NCBI GenBank assembly: GCA_963930775.1
Contig: OZ005707.1
Location: forward strand, 3,596,001 to 3,660,000
DNA from: Cliona cf. orientalis
Lineage: Eukaryota > Porifera > Demospongiae > Clionaida > Clionaidae
DNA: 64,000 bases
Direction: 5' to 3'
In this document: piece after piece, positions 1-64,000 of the stretch
Numbering within the stretch: position 1 is the stretch's first letter
How the letters are laid out: every line of letters starts with the position of its first letter
Made by a program: the position numbers and the translations under genes
The notes under the pieces: model-generated
Databases searched by the model: none
The model's input: only the letters and a program-made list of their open reading frames with translations
What the model was told of the DNA's origin: nothing

Positions 1-677
1 CGTCCAATTTCTCGGCTTGATATCGCTAAGTGGCGGCGATAGCAATTCAAACGATTAAGGTGTCGATAGCTTCCTCTCGACGAGGCCTATTCAGCGCTGG
101 GTGTTGCCTGTTGAAAGAACAAAGCTTGTTCGAGTTACGCACTGAAACAGATTTTTGCATGCAAATTGCCATAGAGCTAAAAATCAAAATCGCAAAGCGT
201 GTGGTTAACCGATTTGCTTGATTCAAGAGTCAGAAGAAAGGCCATTCACTCCGCTAACTTTTGGTTTGTGTTTCCTGTTCATAGCTGAATCCATTACCAA
301 GTTATGGCTGCTTTTATTGCCAGAGGTCGATCGTTCAGCCGGACTCAGTTCATAGCAACACGTTACAAGCATGATCGATCCAGCGGAGCACAGGTAGCGA
401 GTACCTACACGTCTTGCCGCTGCACGCGCTAGCGATGCGCCTCTCGGCGCGCCTAGAGTCGTACTGGGTCATTAAGGAGTTTCGACTGCAATCGTCGGTG
501 TCCTAACCTAACAGTACTTGAACCCAGGCTGCTCTTGCTACATCGGGCTCTTCTTGCCGTATTAGAAAAATTCTCTCCTTACAACCATATTGCGTATATT
601 TAGTATCAATGGTCAAAAATAAAAGTCCAGTTACCGGATCTGAGAAAACTCGCCTTATTCATCAATCCATGAAACTG
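1..677. other. Unassigned intergenic sequence
   Basis: No gene is recognised. A 22-bp stretch at 370-391 recurs at 49193-49214, so part of this is dispersed repeat. GGATCTGAGAAAAC near 639 resembles the termini of the TATGTGACCGG element family that follows. Confidence 0.4.
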
Positions 678-1345
678 TATATGTGACCGGGTTTGGGAAA
701 ACCCTCCGTAAGGGATCCGCGCGCGATTCGCGCAATGCTCGTTTTTAGTAGCTCAGGTCGAAATTTGTCAAACTCCAGATTTTGTCATATACATGTCGAA
801 CAACCTTTCTTCTAACAGTTACCGTTGTCTACGGAGGCTAGTCGTGCTATACAAAGGCGAAATAAGCCTTTATATTGACCCACCTACTCGGCCCAGCTGC
901 CGTACCCAGAGCCCGTTCCTATGGGCGCTATTGAGGTCTCCTCCTCCTCCCTAGATACTGTACGTTCGCTCACCTTTTAAGCTTCTTGGGCATCTAACAA
1001 CAATCGGCTGTCGTTGTCGACAATGAAATTCAACTCTTGCTCGATCTTTAAGTTCATTTCGAACGGCTCCGCCCATGTCCATTTAATTGATTTCCGGGTC
1101 ACGCGTAGTATGCGGAAACACCATACGCGTGCATAGCAACGCCTTTAGACCGCAATTTCTCGATTATTGGGGGTGTGGCGCGATCGCAAACAAAGCGCTG
1201 TATCTCCACAACGACGTGCGCGATCAGCCTAAGACTTGAACGCGAGGAGTTAGCTCTATGGTAGAGCTTATGAACTATGCATCAAACTCAATTTTCAGAA
1301 AAAAAATCCCATGCGGAGGGTTTTCCCAAATCCGGTCACATATAT
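678..1345 (-). mobile_element. TATGTGACCGG-family MITE, full-length copy
   Basis: A 668-bp non-autonomous DNA element. It starts TATATGTGACCGGGTTTGGG and ends with the inverse (CCCAAATCCGGTCACATATA), so the terminal inverted repeats (TIRs) are about 40 bp, flanked by TATA/TA. The interior is collinear, in reverse, with the copy at 31071-31992 once that copy's nested 254-bp insert is removed (about 666 bp). No coding capacity is seen; the short ORFs in it are shadows. Confidence 0.8.
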
Positions 1346-1800
1346 TTGGAAAGCTGTATCATAGGGCTAACAAGCCTCCAAGTCCGAGACTCATCGCGCG
1401 CTTGGCTGTGGAGCTAGAGCGCTTTGTTTGCGATCGCGCAACACCCTCAATAATCGAGAAATTACGGTTTGAAGACGCCCAAGAAGCTAAAAAGGTGAGT
1501 GAACGTAGTTCGATGACTCGAGCTGTATCTAGGTAGAGAATTCTAATTAGCGCCCATAGCAACGGGCTCCGTGTACGGCGGCCATACTGACTAGGTAGGT
1601 CAAGATGAAGGCTTATTTCGCCTTGGTAATTTGCATTTACCCTCCGTAGGCGGTGGCAACAGTTAGTAGAAGGGTTCTTTGACATAAATATGACAAAAAC
1701 TGGACTTGATATTTTTTGACTGCTGATACTACTAAAAACGCGCATTGCGCAATATGCGCGTTTGACAAATATGCCAGGTTTTCTCAGATCCTGTTACATA
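1346..1800 (+). mobile_element. TATGTGACCGG-family MITE, internally deleted copy
   Basis: Plus-orientation partial copy abutting the previous element. It keeps the segment around GCGATCGCGCAACACCC and the block TTCTAATTAGCGCCCATAGC near 1540, and lacks the middle (around GGAAATCAATTAAATGG). It ends at a variant terminus GGTTTTCTCAGATCCTGTTA. Confidence 0.65.
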
Positions 1801-2256
1801 ATGTGTCAAAGAACCCTTCTCTACTGTTGCCTGTTGCCACCGCCTACGGAGGGTAAATGTAAGTTACCAAGGCGAAATAGGACTTCATTTTGACCTAGCT
1901 AGTTAGTACGGCTGCCGTACACGGAGCCCGTTGCTATGTGCGCTAATTACAATTCTCTACCTAGATACAGCTGAATTCATCGAACCACTGTATGTTCGCT
2001 CACGTTTTTAGCTGCTTGGGCATCCTAAGAACAACCGGCGGCCGTTGTATACGGATACGCTATACGCGTGCGTAGCAACGCCTTTATTGAGGGTGTGGCG
2101 CGATCGCAAACATAGCGCTCTAGCTCCATAGCCAAGCGCACCATGTGTCTCCGATTTGGAGGCAGGTTAGCCATATGATATAGCTATCCAAATATTATAC
2201 AGCTAACTAAAATGGATTGATGAATATGGCGGGTTTTCTCAGATCCGGTCACATAT
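1801..2256 (-). mobile_element. TATGTGACCGG-family MITE, inverted partial copy
   Basis: Starts TGTCAAAGAACCCTTCTC, the reverse complement of 1665-1690, and continues as an inverted copy of the preceding element to the terminus GGTTTTCTCAGATCCGGTCA near 2230-2254. It is therefore arranged head to head with its neighbour. Confidence 0.6.
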
Positions 2257-2560
2257 TATTATGCGCGTGTGATATATGTGAGAAAACCCTCAAATTGCGT
2301 TTGATGCATAGATCGCGCGCTTGCTTTGCTTGTGATCGGGTCACACCCCCCCCTATGCACCGCGTATGGCGTTTCCGCATACTACGCGTGAAACGGAAAT
2401 CAATTAAATGGCCCTGGGCGGGGGCCGTTCCAAAGATATCGAGCAAGAGTCGATTTTCGTCGAGGTGCGAACTTACAGTATCTAGATAGCTCGGAATTCT
2501 AATTAGTGCCCATAGCAACGGGCTCCAGGGGTGGGTCAAAATGAAGGCTCTGTAAGGCAG
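2257..2560 (+). mobile_element. TATGTGACCGG-family MITE, partial copy with empty site
   Basis: Plus-orientation partial copy beginning near ATATATGTGAGAAAACCCTC. It contains TTTCCGCATACTACGCGTGA near 2370-2390. This is the uninterrupted form of the site that carries a nested MITE at 31305-31558. Confidence 0.65.
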
Positions 2561-3119
2561 AGGAGGTTGGACATGACGCATATTTACGCCATAGTCTCAT
2601 GACCTTGATATACAATTATGCTGCCACGCGTTCAAAAGAATTCCATTTGCGAGTATAGCTGGTAGCTAAAATGTTAGCGTTTGTGAACTATGGCCTAATC
2701 TGAAGCTGAAACGGAGACGAATCGTGTAGATCTAATGTTATAACTGCGAAAGAAGCTGACTGCAATCGACAAATACTGTTTTTGATGTTGCCATTCTGAG
2801 GAATGAATTTCTCGATTTGCAAGAAGGAAGTGTGAGGGGTGGACGGGCGGGGTATGGCGCTGGATCTTTTCTCATGGATTTCAACTTGCTTTCACATTTA
2901 AAACTGTCAAGGCTTTATTTAGATCGTGACTTACATTTTGTACAGTGTTAATGTTATATATGGGGCAACACGCCCACTTTTTGTGCGCACGTGATGTGTC
3001 CAACCTCTGTAGCTGTACATGTAAGGGTTGTGCAGCAGTGCCACGTGTGTGCGGTCCAACAAGAAAGGTGTGGTTTGCGAGATTCACTCTAATTAACGTA
3101 GCAGAGTTCACGTAGCTAG
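2561..3119. other. Unassigned intergenic sequence
   Basis: No gene, RNA or repeat structure is recognised here. Confidence 0.4.
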
Positions 3120-3679
3120 GTCATGCGATGGAGGAATTAAATACAGTAATTTGATTGGACAATTGGAGGTCCATTCACCATTCACCATGAAAAAAAGCTA
3201 AACACCCTCGCTTCGCTCCGATCATTCCTCAAAACTTCAATCTTGGCTTGAGTGTGATTTGTGCGCTGCATCCTGTATGATATCCATCTTGGTAGGAATT
3301 TGGAGTGCTGATGCGTTAAGAGATAGTTCAGTGTAGTCAGGTCATGGTCTAGCAATAATTAGAATAATATGGTTATAACAAATACAGCAATCTGATTGGT
3401 CAATTGGAGGTCCATTATTTCACTTAGAGACCTTTCAATTCACTTAGATCATAGCTGTAACAAATACTGCGATTTGATTGGCTACTGACAGGTATCTATA
3501 TCTCATGGTCACCTACAAGATTCTCATAGTCACCTACAAGTTCAGTTTTGCCCTCTGGCTCTAGCAATACAAAACTATATGATCTAAACTTGTTAGACAC
3601 TGTTTAGTCGGTTTCTATGTGATTTAGAAGACCTCAGGGCTCTCATAGAACCCTCGCTTCGCTCGGGATTCTATATAAT

Positions 3680-3812
3680 AGACCGTGGTTACTAGGTTTC
3701 TACGTGATTATTTAGAAGACCGAAGGGACTCGTGTAGAACACGAGCGAAGCGAGGGTTCTACGGAGTGCCTGAGGGCTTCTAAATCACGTGGAAACCTGG
3801 TAACCACGGTCT
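3680..3812. repeat. Foldback palindrome P2
   Basis: Arms begin AGACCGTGGTTACTAGGTTT and end as its near-inverse at 3793-3812, with GAGCGAAGCGAGGG in the loop region. A half unit (3592-3678) of the same family abuts its left side. Confidence 0.8.
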
Positions 3813-4256
3813 AACGTATTTAGATCCTAGGAACAAGCTGAAAACCTATTTGCAATACTAGCGACAAGTCATAAATCGAGCGAAATACCGTCGTCTTTGA
3901 GGTCTTGTCAACTATTGAACTTTTGAACTCAGATAGCCACTCCCATCGATCATCAAGTGTGCTTTTAATAGAATCACGCTTATTGTGCTTCCACTGTGCT
4001 GTGAGGACAAGGCAAGCAGTGTGTAGCTATGTAATAAGCCTCTGTATACGTAGTTTAGTTTCTATGCCATATCTTACCTGAGCAAGGCTGCCATGACGGT
4101 TAGAAATTTGTTGCTATGTAGCTATGGCCTTGAGACATGCAATTTTTTACAAGGGTTCTCTATGAGGATTTACAAGGGTTCTATGAGTCTATTTAGAACC
4201 CTAGTTTGGACCAATGAGATTACAGTATTTGTTACAACTAAGAGGTCTATATAATA

Positions 4257-4395
4257 GTTAGATACCGAGTCTGAGGGATCTACGTGATTTAGAGACCCGA
4301 AGGCCCGAGGCTGTAGCGTCCCGAGCGCAGCGAGGGCGCTACTAAGGGTCTGAGGGTCTCTAAAGGGCGTAGATCCCGTTGGACGAGGTATCTAA
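4257..4395. repeat. Foldback palindrome P3
   Basis: Outer arms GTTAGATACCGAGTC / GACGAGGTATCTAAC, inner arms around TAGCGTCCCGAGCG and CAGCGAGGGCGCTA. Stem sequence differs from its neighbours while remaining self-complementary. Confidence 0.8.
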
Positions 4396-5065
4396 CTTAT
4401 TTAGAATATAGCAACTGTAACCATGACGGCATGAAAATTCAAAAGGAGAGTTAAAAAGGCTACTAGAACAAGAACTGTGAGTTAGAAACAGACCCTAGCA
4501 CCTGAGCAGCTCCCAAGTCACCAACACTAACACTGGGTTCTTCGATACATCATGGGTGTGGTCAAACGTGGCTACCTCGGCTCGAGTCCAGTAACGAGCA
4601 CGCGTGCAAGCGCTATGGACAAATTATTGTGAGTGTGGTTTCCTGGTTGAGAGCTAGTTATATACTCGAGTACAGCTAGTACAGCGCTGATTTGAACCAG
4701 TAATGCGCAATTATTGCGCGTAGCAACAGCCTTGTTGCTATGCTAGACCAACCAGGTATACTAAGTGCCTGTAGCACTTAGTAAACCTACTTAGTGAACC
4801 TACAGGTTTCTAAGTTGGTTAGAAGTATTGGTTTGACCAATCAGATTGCAGTATTTGATACAGCTATATTTTAAATAGAGTCTTTTGGTCTTCTAAATCA
4901 CCTAGAAACCTCTTAAACAGTGTCTCTAACTATTATATAGACCTCTTAGAGAGGTAGGTCTATTATTGGGCTGTCAAGGGTAAAGAAAGATGCACAGTGC
5001 AACAGTAGCCTAGTCCCCAGGCTAAATGCTAAATGTCATGGTTACTTGCTACATTCTAAATAATA

Positions 5066-5201
5066 GTTAGACACTGTTTAGGAGGTTTCTACGTGATTTA
5101 GAAGACCGAAGGGCTCTGTGTGGAATCCCGAGCGAAGCGAGGGTTCTACTGAGCCCTGAGGTCTTCTAAATCACGTAGAAACCGACTAAACAGTGTCTAA
5201 C
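5066..5201. repeat. Foldback palindrome P4
   Basis: Arms begin GTTAGACACTGTTTAG and end CTAAACAGTGTCTAAC, with the loop region around CCCGAGCGAAGCGAGGG. Confidence 0.85.
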
Positions 5202-5409
5202 TACTTTAGATCCTAGCAACAATGCCCAACAGCTTTAGATATAAACAATTGCCTAGCAACAAACTAGCCATAGGCAAACAAAATTTACCAGGTTTTTTAT
5301 GGAGCTTACAAGGTTTTTTATGGGGCTTACAAGGTTTTTTATGAAGGATAGATACTGAAGTTCAACCAATCAGATCACTGAATTTGTTACAAGTAGGATC
5401 TAAATATAA

Positions 5410-5550
5410 GTTAGACACTGAAGCCAAGGGATCTACAGGATTTAGAATACTGAAGATACTGATATAAAATCCCGAAGGCGAAGCCTGAGGGTTTTATATG
5501 TGTCTGAAGTATTCTAAAGACTGTAGATCCCATTGGCTGAAGTGTCTAAC
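5410..5550. repeat. Foldback palindrome P5
   Basis: Arms begin GTTAGACACTGAAGCCAAGG and end with GGCTGAAGTGTCTAAC. The inner part has its own paired sequence (TAGAATACTGAAGA / GTCTGAAGTATTCTA) and a shortened core, CCCGAAGGCGAAGCC. Confidence 0.85.
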
Positions 5551-5702
5551 TTGTTTAGACTCTAGCATGCTGTTGCTTAGCAATTTCTTGTATGTTATTG
5601 CTTAAAGGACTAGCTTTCTAAGTAGAGGGGTTCTAAATAACTTAGAACCCTTGCTTTTAATCAATCAAATCACAGTATTTGTAACAACTAGAGTCTAAAT
5701 CA

Positions 5703-5870
5703 GTTAGAGACCTCGTCCAATGGTCTCTTAATAGTCTGGTCCCAGACCCTTCCCTATGCGCATGATAAGAGGAAGGGTCTGGGACCAGACTAATGGTCTC
5801 TACGCTTTTTGAGAGACCCTCAGGCCCTTAGTAGCACCCTCGCTGCGCTCGGGATATTTATAACCAATAT
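5703..5870. repeat. Foldback palindrome P6 (left part, interrupted)
   Basis: Begins GTTAGAGACCTCGTCC like the intact palindrome at 58251-58606, but is broken by a 63-bp hairpin element (5729-5791) with duplicated AATGGTCTCT. It ends near the core CTCGCTGCGCTCGGGA, with no right arm. Confidence 0.75.
5729..5791. mobile_element. Short TAGTCTGG hairpin element
   Basis: A 63-bp element that is nearly all hairpin, from AGTCTGGTCCCAGACCC to its inverse GGGTCTGGGACCAGACT. It is flanked by the direct repeat AATGGTCTCT (5719-5728 and 5792-5801). The uninterrupted sequence CCAATGGTCTCTACGC near 58369-58384 supports a 10-bp target duplication. Confidence 0.8.
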
Positions 5871-6544
5871 TTCTCGTCGACACGTACATGGGTCCTTAGC
5901 TAAAAATCTTCAATATGCATAGTGACAGCATAAGTAGCCATGAATAGTATGGCAGGTGCATGCCATCTTTCTACTGCACGAGTAAATTAACCAATGTTCC
6001 AGTGAAACATGAATATAATCATAAGACAGTACTGGATGCAGTAAAATTCTGTGCATGCACCATGCTTTGACCATAATGTAGCACATACTACACGCTCACA
6101 TGATCAATACTCCTAGTCTATGACTTCCGTCTGGCTTTCCTTATTTCCCTAGTCTCGGTCTGGCCACTCGGGCAGTTTTTTTTGTGACCCGTGAACACAT
6201 ATGGTGCTTGATATAGGGTACATCTACTTTTAATAATTCAAGAAGTAACTGGTTACAGAGGTTACAAAGGTCACAGCTGCAATTTTGTGATATTGCCAGT
6301 ATTATCTTCAATTTCATTTATGTTTAGGCTGGTTAGGCAGCCTCTGGGTATATAGGTATAGTTGTGGGTATAAATGGTTAGCAAGGGTAGGGCTAGGTTC
6401 TGGGTATAAATGATTAGCAGGGTTAGTCTCCAGGGTCTGTATGGCAGGGTTAGTTCCAGTATGGTATTTTCGTCTATATTATAATCATGAAAAAATTCGT
6501 CCCAGTAGCAGTGGCAGTGGTGCCGTGGTGTAGTCTCTTGCAAC
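5871..6544. other. Unassigned intergenic sequence
   Basis: No convincing gene or repeat is seen. GGGTATAAATGRTTAGCA recurs twice near 6367 and 6406. Confidence 0.35.
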
Positions 6545-7020
6545 CTATTGTATTAACTGTAACCAACCGTAAGTCATAACCTATTGTACCCTACTGTAAC
6601 CAGCCGTAACCTCTTGTAACCTGTTATAACCAGATGTAACTTGTTGTAACCAGCTGTAACCTGTTGTAACATATTGTACCCTGCCATAACCTATTGTAAC
6701 TAGCTGTAACCTGTTGTAACCAGCCGTAACCTGTTGCAAACCTACTGAACTTCTTGTAACCAGCTGTAACCCGTTGTAACCAGCCGTAACCTGTTGCAAC
6801 CTACTGTAACTTCTTGGAACCAGCTGTAACCTACTGTAACCAGCCATAACCTGTTGTAACCTACCGTAACCTGTTGTAACCTACTGTAACCTATCGTAAC
6901 CAGCCGTAACCTGTTGTGACCTACTGTAACTAGCCATAACCTGTGACAACCTACTGTATCCATGCAGCCATAAACTAACAATAACCTGTAGTAACACTGA
7001 AATGTACCGTAACCTATGAA
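6545..7020. repeat. GTAAC minisatellite
   Basis: About 475 bp of tandem 10- and 11-bp units of the form CCTGTTGTAAC / CAGCYGTAAC / CTACTGTAAC. Long minus-strand reading frames here are repeat artefacts: several frames are open at once and translate to repeated GYNRLQ/QVTAGY. Confidence 0.9.
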
Positions 7021-7675
7021 ACCAGTTACACAGTAAAATTATTACACATGTGAATACCCTATTATCAAGCATGGTCTACGTGAACATGACCAATCAGATT
7101 CAAGCTAGAGCAGTGATTCAAATTTTGAATGCACCTAGAGTAGAGATCAAAGTAAATTTGTATGTGTGTGGAGTAACATCAATGTACTACCTACAGACAG
7201 TGGTGACCACACTACAAGCTGTTATGCCTAAGGTGCATTCCACAAAAACTGCCCCCCCCCCCCCCAAGTGGCCAGACCCTTCCTTTGCGTGCTGGTGATG
7301 CAATACATCCAGCTCTGTGGAGGGAGTGGTCTGGTTCACGATACTAATCATTTCCCTTGCTGAGATTAATACAAGTTCAAGATCTACAGGTATAAAGTAC
7401 TACAATGCAGATAGTGAAAACAGTATATAGTGGTGGATAGATGGTGATTCCAGGAGTGATGCAGGAGTTGATTGCAGCACCTGATAGTAGCTAGATACCT
7501 ACATCACTGATGGAAAACACCTTCAATACACTTGATATGATATGAGAGATAAAGTACATGTGTATGCTTGGTTAACATAAGAGATCATATGGCCTGAGTT
7601 GACATACTGAATTGTAGTGATTGCAGCTACTGCATGCATGCATGGGATGGAAGCATAATACAAGGTTAAATGAAA
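7021..7675. other. Sequence downstream of the PIWI gene
   Basis: 3' flank or 3' UTR of the minus-strand PIWI gene. A run of 13 C and a relative of the TAGTCTGG hairpin element (about 7258-7345, GCCAGACCC...GGTCTGGTTCACGATACTA) are present. No clear AATAAA was seen on the minus strand within this stretch. Confidence 0.4.
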
Positions 7676-60871
<53,196 letters not shown>

Positions 60872-61800
60872 CTGTAATGAAATCAGAGCATAAAACTGCA
60901 TGTATATGTTCAATGACAACACACATAATGAAAAGCTTCTGATAACACAATCTTCACGCTATTGCTTACAGGTTTCACGTTCAAATCAACTACAGCATCT
61001 TCGCCATCTTTAAGTACACTTACATTTCCATAGAAAGACGTTGTAATAGGTATAACAGACCTGAGGCCACGTCAGTCAAGTCATACAAACTACGGCTATA
61101 GCTACATACTACTCTTCTTGAAATAAAGAAATCAAAACGTCAAAGCTCATCAAGAAGTGGAGGCAGTGGTAGTCAGCATAGTACCACCAGAACTTTCAAT
61201 AAAGCATTTTCAATCAAATCCCTACACTGCCTGCATTGAAAATAGCTTAATGGCACCTTGCTTTCAATAAACAATCAGACATGCAGCAGCTAGCTTGGCA
61301 ACAGGATGACTTTAGTAGCAAATCGTACGTGTGTGATTTCATTCTGAATAAGCTATTGTGGCCATTCCAAAATTTACTAAATTTTTGAAAATAGAACGTT
61401 CAAAGTAGGTTATTGTTTAACCTTCAGATACTTAGTACATTGTATAATTTCTGGTTTAGGGCTTCATTTAGGGAGGCAGGAGGGATATTCTCCACCATCA
61501 GGGCACTAACAATTGGAGCATATTAGATGTTTGGTAAAGGGTCACTACTGCGTAAGCGCAATGATAAAATGCATAGAGGCGACCTGTAAACACTGGGACA
61601 GGCATAGATGAGAATCAAGTAAGTTATTTTATGTGGCCTTAGGATGATTTCTTGGGATTATTGATGGCGGGGGGGGGGGGGGGGGGGGGGGGAGAAGTAA
61701 AAAAATATGCCTCTTCCTGCTTTTGAAAACAAGGTAGATGAGAATCAAAAATAAGAAACCAAGAACATTCAAAGTGTCTGCTGAGTAACGCTATACGATA
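60872..61800. other. Upstream of the first recognised PIWI exon
   Basis: Expected to be intron. 61130-61290 resembles 13860-14000. A possible extra minus-strand exon at about 60973-61063 (SVIPITTSFYGNVSVL...) could not be matched to PIWI. A G run of about 26 lies near 61668-61692. Confidence 0.35.
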
Positions 61801-62067
61801 TACAATATTTCCTCGAAATCTCGCCACGGCGAGATTTAATTTCAAGTCGCTGCACCCTGCGGCAAAATTTCGAGGGTGGCGACTAGTACACTCACCCGCC
61901 TCGCACCTGTGCACTCATCCATTTCGATAGTGCTAATCGCGCGCGTGCGCCTGCATTCCGCGTACTTTGAATCCAACGACCCTTTTCCATGCGGCGAGAT
62001 TTCGAGGGCGGCGTTTATTGGAACTAACCTCCTTATAGGTGCGGCGAGATTTCGAGGAAATACGGTA
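61801..62067. mobile_element. TA-MITE TATTTCCTCGAAATCTCGCC family
   Basis: 267 bp. Left TACAATATTTCCTCGAAATC, right (inverse) GATTTCGAGGAAATACGGTA. GGCGAGATTTCGAGG repeats occur inside. TA target site. Confidence 0.88.
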
Positions 62068-64000
62068 TGTACTAAGCAGTATCAAATTAGTGCCTGAGGA
62101 TGCAATCTCAGGGAGAATAAAATGCAACGTGGGGGAGCATGCCCCCAGACCCCTAGAGATCGTACACTTACACACATGAAATAAACTGCCCCCCAAGGGA
62201 AACTCTCTACCATATTTGCTCTGAGCCTCGCTCAGATGCAGTGGCTAATATTTATTTCATCGCGTGAGTGTGTGCAGCATTTATTCAATAGCAGCGACTA
62301 TTCCAGAGCAGCATTTGATAACACCAGTAGCTATCAGAAAGGCAATCCATATTGAGAAATGGTCGATTCACACCACTGAACTAGGAGATTCTGACCCCTT
62401 TGCCGATGTAGGTTACAGCTTGTTCTAGAAGACTGCTTAAGTATTTGTTACTTTCCTTGTATCTGTCATCAGAACGAGTTGTGAAGCATGTTTATGTGCT
62501 AACGTTTTTCTCAATAATAGGCGTGGTATGGCTACTATTAGAGAGTGGTAACTATTTCATTTAGCACTTCCAGAGGTGCGGTAACTAATTAAGAGTGACG
62601 TCTGATCAAACACAAATACAGTAAAGAAGGCCTGTTCACGCATGTGCCGAGGGTCAGCAGTAATATATAACCTATGCAACAACTACTCACCAATCAAGTA
62701 GAAAAAAAAAACAGTTCATTCAGGTAAAATACGCTGATTTACTCCAAGAGCTCATTTATAACAATATGACTTATTGCATAGCCCAAATGCTAGCTGGACA
62801 AAAAATTTGCATATTCAGTGATAAACTACAGTCCCTACCTCCCCCTAAAGGGGTGGAATCATATGTACCGTGCATCAACTGATTTACATCCAACCCTTGA
62901 TTGGTTAATAGGCAACTGATTTACATCCCACCATTGATTGGTTAACGGCTCCTCTCCATGGCCATACTCTCAATATAGACAAAAACAGTATCAGCATATT
63001 CAGGAAAACCTTGTTGTTACATGTATGTACATTGGACAGTCATAAGGGAATGCAAGTGCTGGAGGAAGGGAATATCTTAACCTACTGTTATATTTGTAAT
63101 GTTATTGCAATGCGTTTGCTACCTTAGATACTGGTTAAGGCACATGTGGCAAAAAGGAAATACGTGCATAATAAATAAGATATCAATATGCACTTATCAG
63201 GAAGTATAAAATTATGTGCTTAAATAAATAGATATGCGGTAATGTGGTGCCAACAATGAACACGCCTACAAGACATGACATCCAAAAAGTGATCAAAAAA
63301 CATACATGCATTTCTCAAAATCATTTACTCAACTCGAACAACTATCCGTCTTCAGTTTCTGCAGCATACTCATTTGTTGATCGTATGGGTAGCTTTCCAA
63401 ACCAACAGAGAGTGGTAGAGCCAGCACAAAATAACAGTAAACTACACAAAGCAATACCCTCAACAAGTGTTTGCCTCCAGATTCATCGTCCTTTGTTAAA
63501 TGTTAGCAATTGTAGAGCTAACTGTGCGCATGCATGAATTATTGGAATCTAATACCACATTTCAGGTCAGTAACATGCATGGGACTCCAAATTTGGTACG
63601 AAAGTGACAGATGAAGCCAACTAGAGTCTAGTAACATTTTTAAGGATACTGTATAGTGGGAAATTTTGGTTAAGTTTTCAATTATTTGTGGTAGGATCTG
63701 AGTAATTTCGTATACAGGCCGAATTTTTATAACTTCAAGGCTGTAATAGCTACAGTCTTCAAACCTGGAATAATGATTCTCCAATCATTGCTCTACACTC
63801 GCTGAAAATTCGTGCCCCGCCCACTTATGGTATGGGTGTGGCGATCATGACTATTGCATGCAGTCAAAAATCGGCCATTTTATGCCTCACTTTGGAGCTC
63901 CGCTATTTCAGGTAAGAACATAGCTAGGCTATCTAATGTTGGACTTCTTTAGTAGAAGGGCTGGGGTGCTCATAAACCAAGAATAAGCCTACGGCTCTTG
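62068..64000. other. Unassigned sequence to window end
   Basis: An imperfect direct repeat CAACTGATTTACATCC (62877, 62912) with TTGATTGGTTAA. The open frame at 63244-63537 (+, about 97 codons) has no recognisable domain. No PAZ-encoding PIWI exon could be found here. Confidence 0.35.

Larger units (their letters stand above)
3120..5870. repeat. Array of foldback (palindromic) repeat units
   Basis: A 2.7-kb tract built from at least five near-palindromes of 130-145 bp and partial ones. They are separated by a shared linker containing the motif CCAATCAGATT-(R)-CAGTATTTGT. Each palindrome is bounded by GTTAGA/TCTAAC and has GAGCGAAGCGAGGG or a relative at its centre. The linker recurs near 3150, 3395, 3465, 4205, 4845, 5375 and 5660, and again near 58650. 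No coding capacity is seen. Confidence 0.8.

Noticed and set aside
3120-5870. CRISPR-like array
   Set aside because: Units are 130-145 bp palindromes with variable spacing in eukaryotic DNA, with no short constant repeats, unique spacers or cas genes.
6581-7072. Overlapping open frames with GYNRLQ / QVTAGY repeats
   Set aside because: All are products of the GTAAC minisatellite, open in several frames at once.
60973-61063. Possible extra PIWI exon (SVIPITTSFYGNVSVL)
   Set aside because: It has AG and GT at its ends, but the sequence does not match PAZ or the PAZ linker and the phase could not be tied to the next exon.
63850-63911. Possible first exon of a plus-strand gene (ATGACTATTGCATGC... 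CAG|GTAAGA)
   Set aside because: Only a short frame with a good donor; no downstream exon is in the window to support it.

Overview
The window is animal nuclear DNA: AT-rich, mostly repeats, and holding one multi-exon gene with canonical GT-AG introns. The mix of dispersed MITEs, foldback palindromes with a GAGCGAAGCGAGGG core, and an autonomous-type THAP/YqaJ DNA transposon suggests a demosponge or another early-branching metazoan. That placement is inference; nothing read here is species-diagnostic.

The one confident cellular gene is a PIWI-clade Argonaute on the minus strand. Its last ten coding exons run from 60871 down to 7676 (1377 coding nt, 458 aa plus stop). They cover the L2/MID linker, the MID domain and the complete PIWI domain. 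All splice phases agree and all four DEDH catalytic residues are present. The N-terminal and PAZ exons were not found and probably lie beyond 64000. Three introns are 13-15 kb long and are almost entirely mobile DNA, so a transposon-silencing gene is itself full of transposons.

Regions. 1-2600: head-to-head copies of a TATGTGACCGG-ended element. 3120-5870: an array of palindromic foldback units. 6545-7020: a minisatellite. 7676-13251: the last five PIWI exons, with a foldback element (9336-9984) and a long-inverted-repeat element (10898-12601) between them. 13252-27453: a 14.2 kb intron holding a Tc1/mariner pseudogene, several TA-flanked MITEs, a Penelope-like fragment with hammerhead-like cores, and a second long-inverted-repeat element. 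28650-41434: a 12.8 kb intron with nested MITEs. 45659-60784: a 15.1 kb intron with a 4.7 kb ISL2EU-like transposon (49443-54133).

The ISL2EU-like element has about 70-bp inverted termini and an AT target duplication. It carries two convergent genes, SAP-SWIM-YqaJ nuclease (+) and THAP-DDE transposase (-). Each gene is split by a MITE whose target duplication can be read exactly, and each also carries small lesions, so this copy looks dead but recently so. Several other insertions can be dated relative to one another because empty sites for them exist elsewhere in the window.
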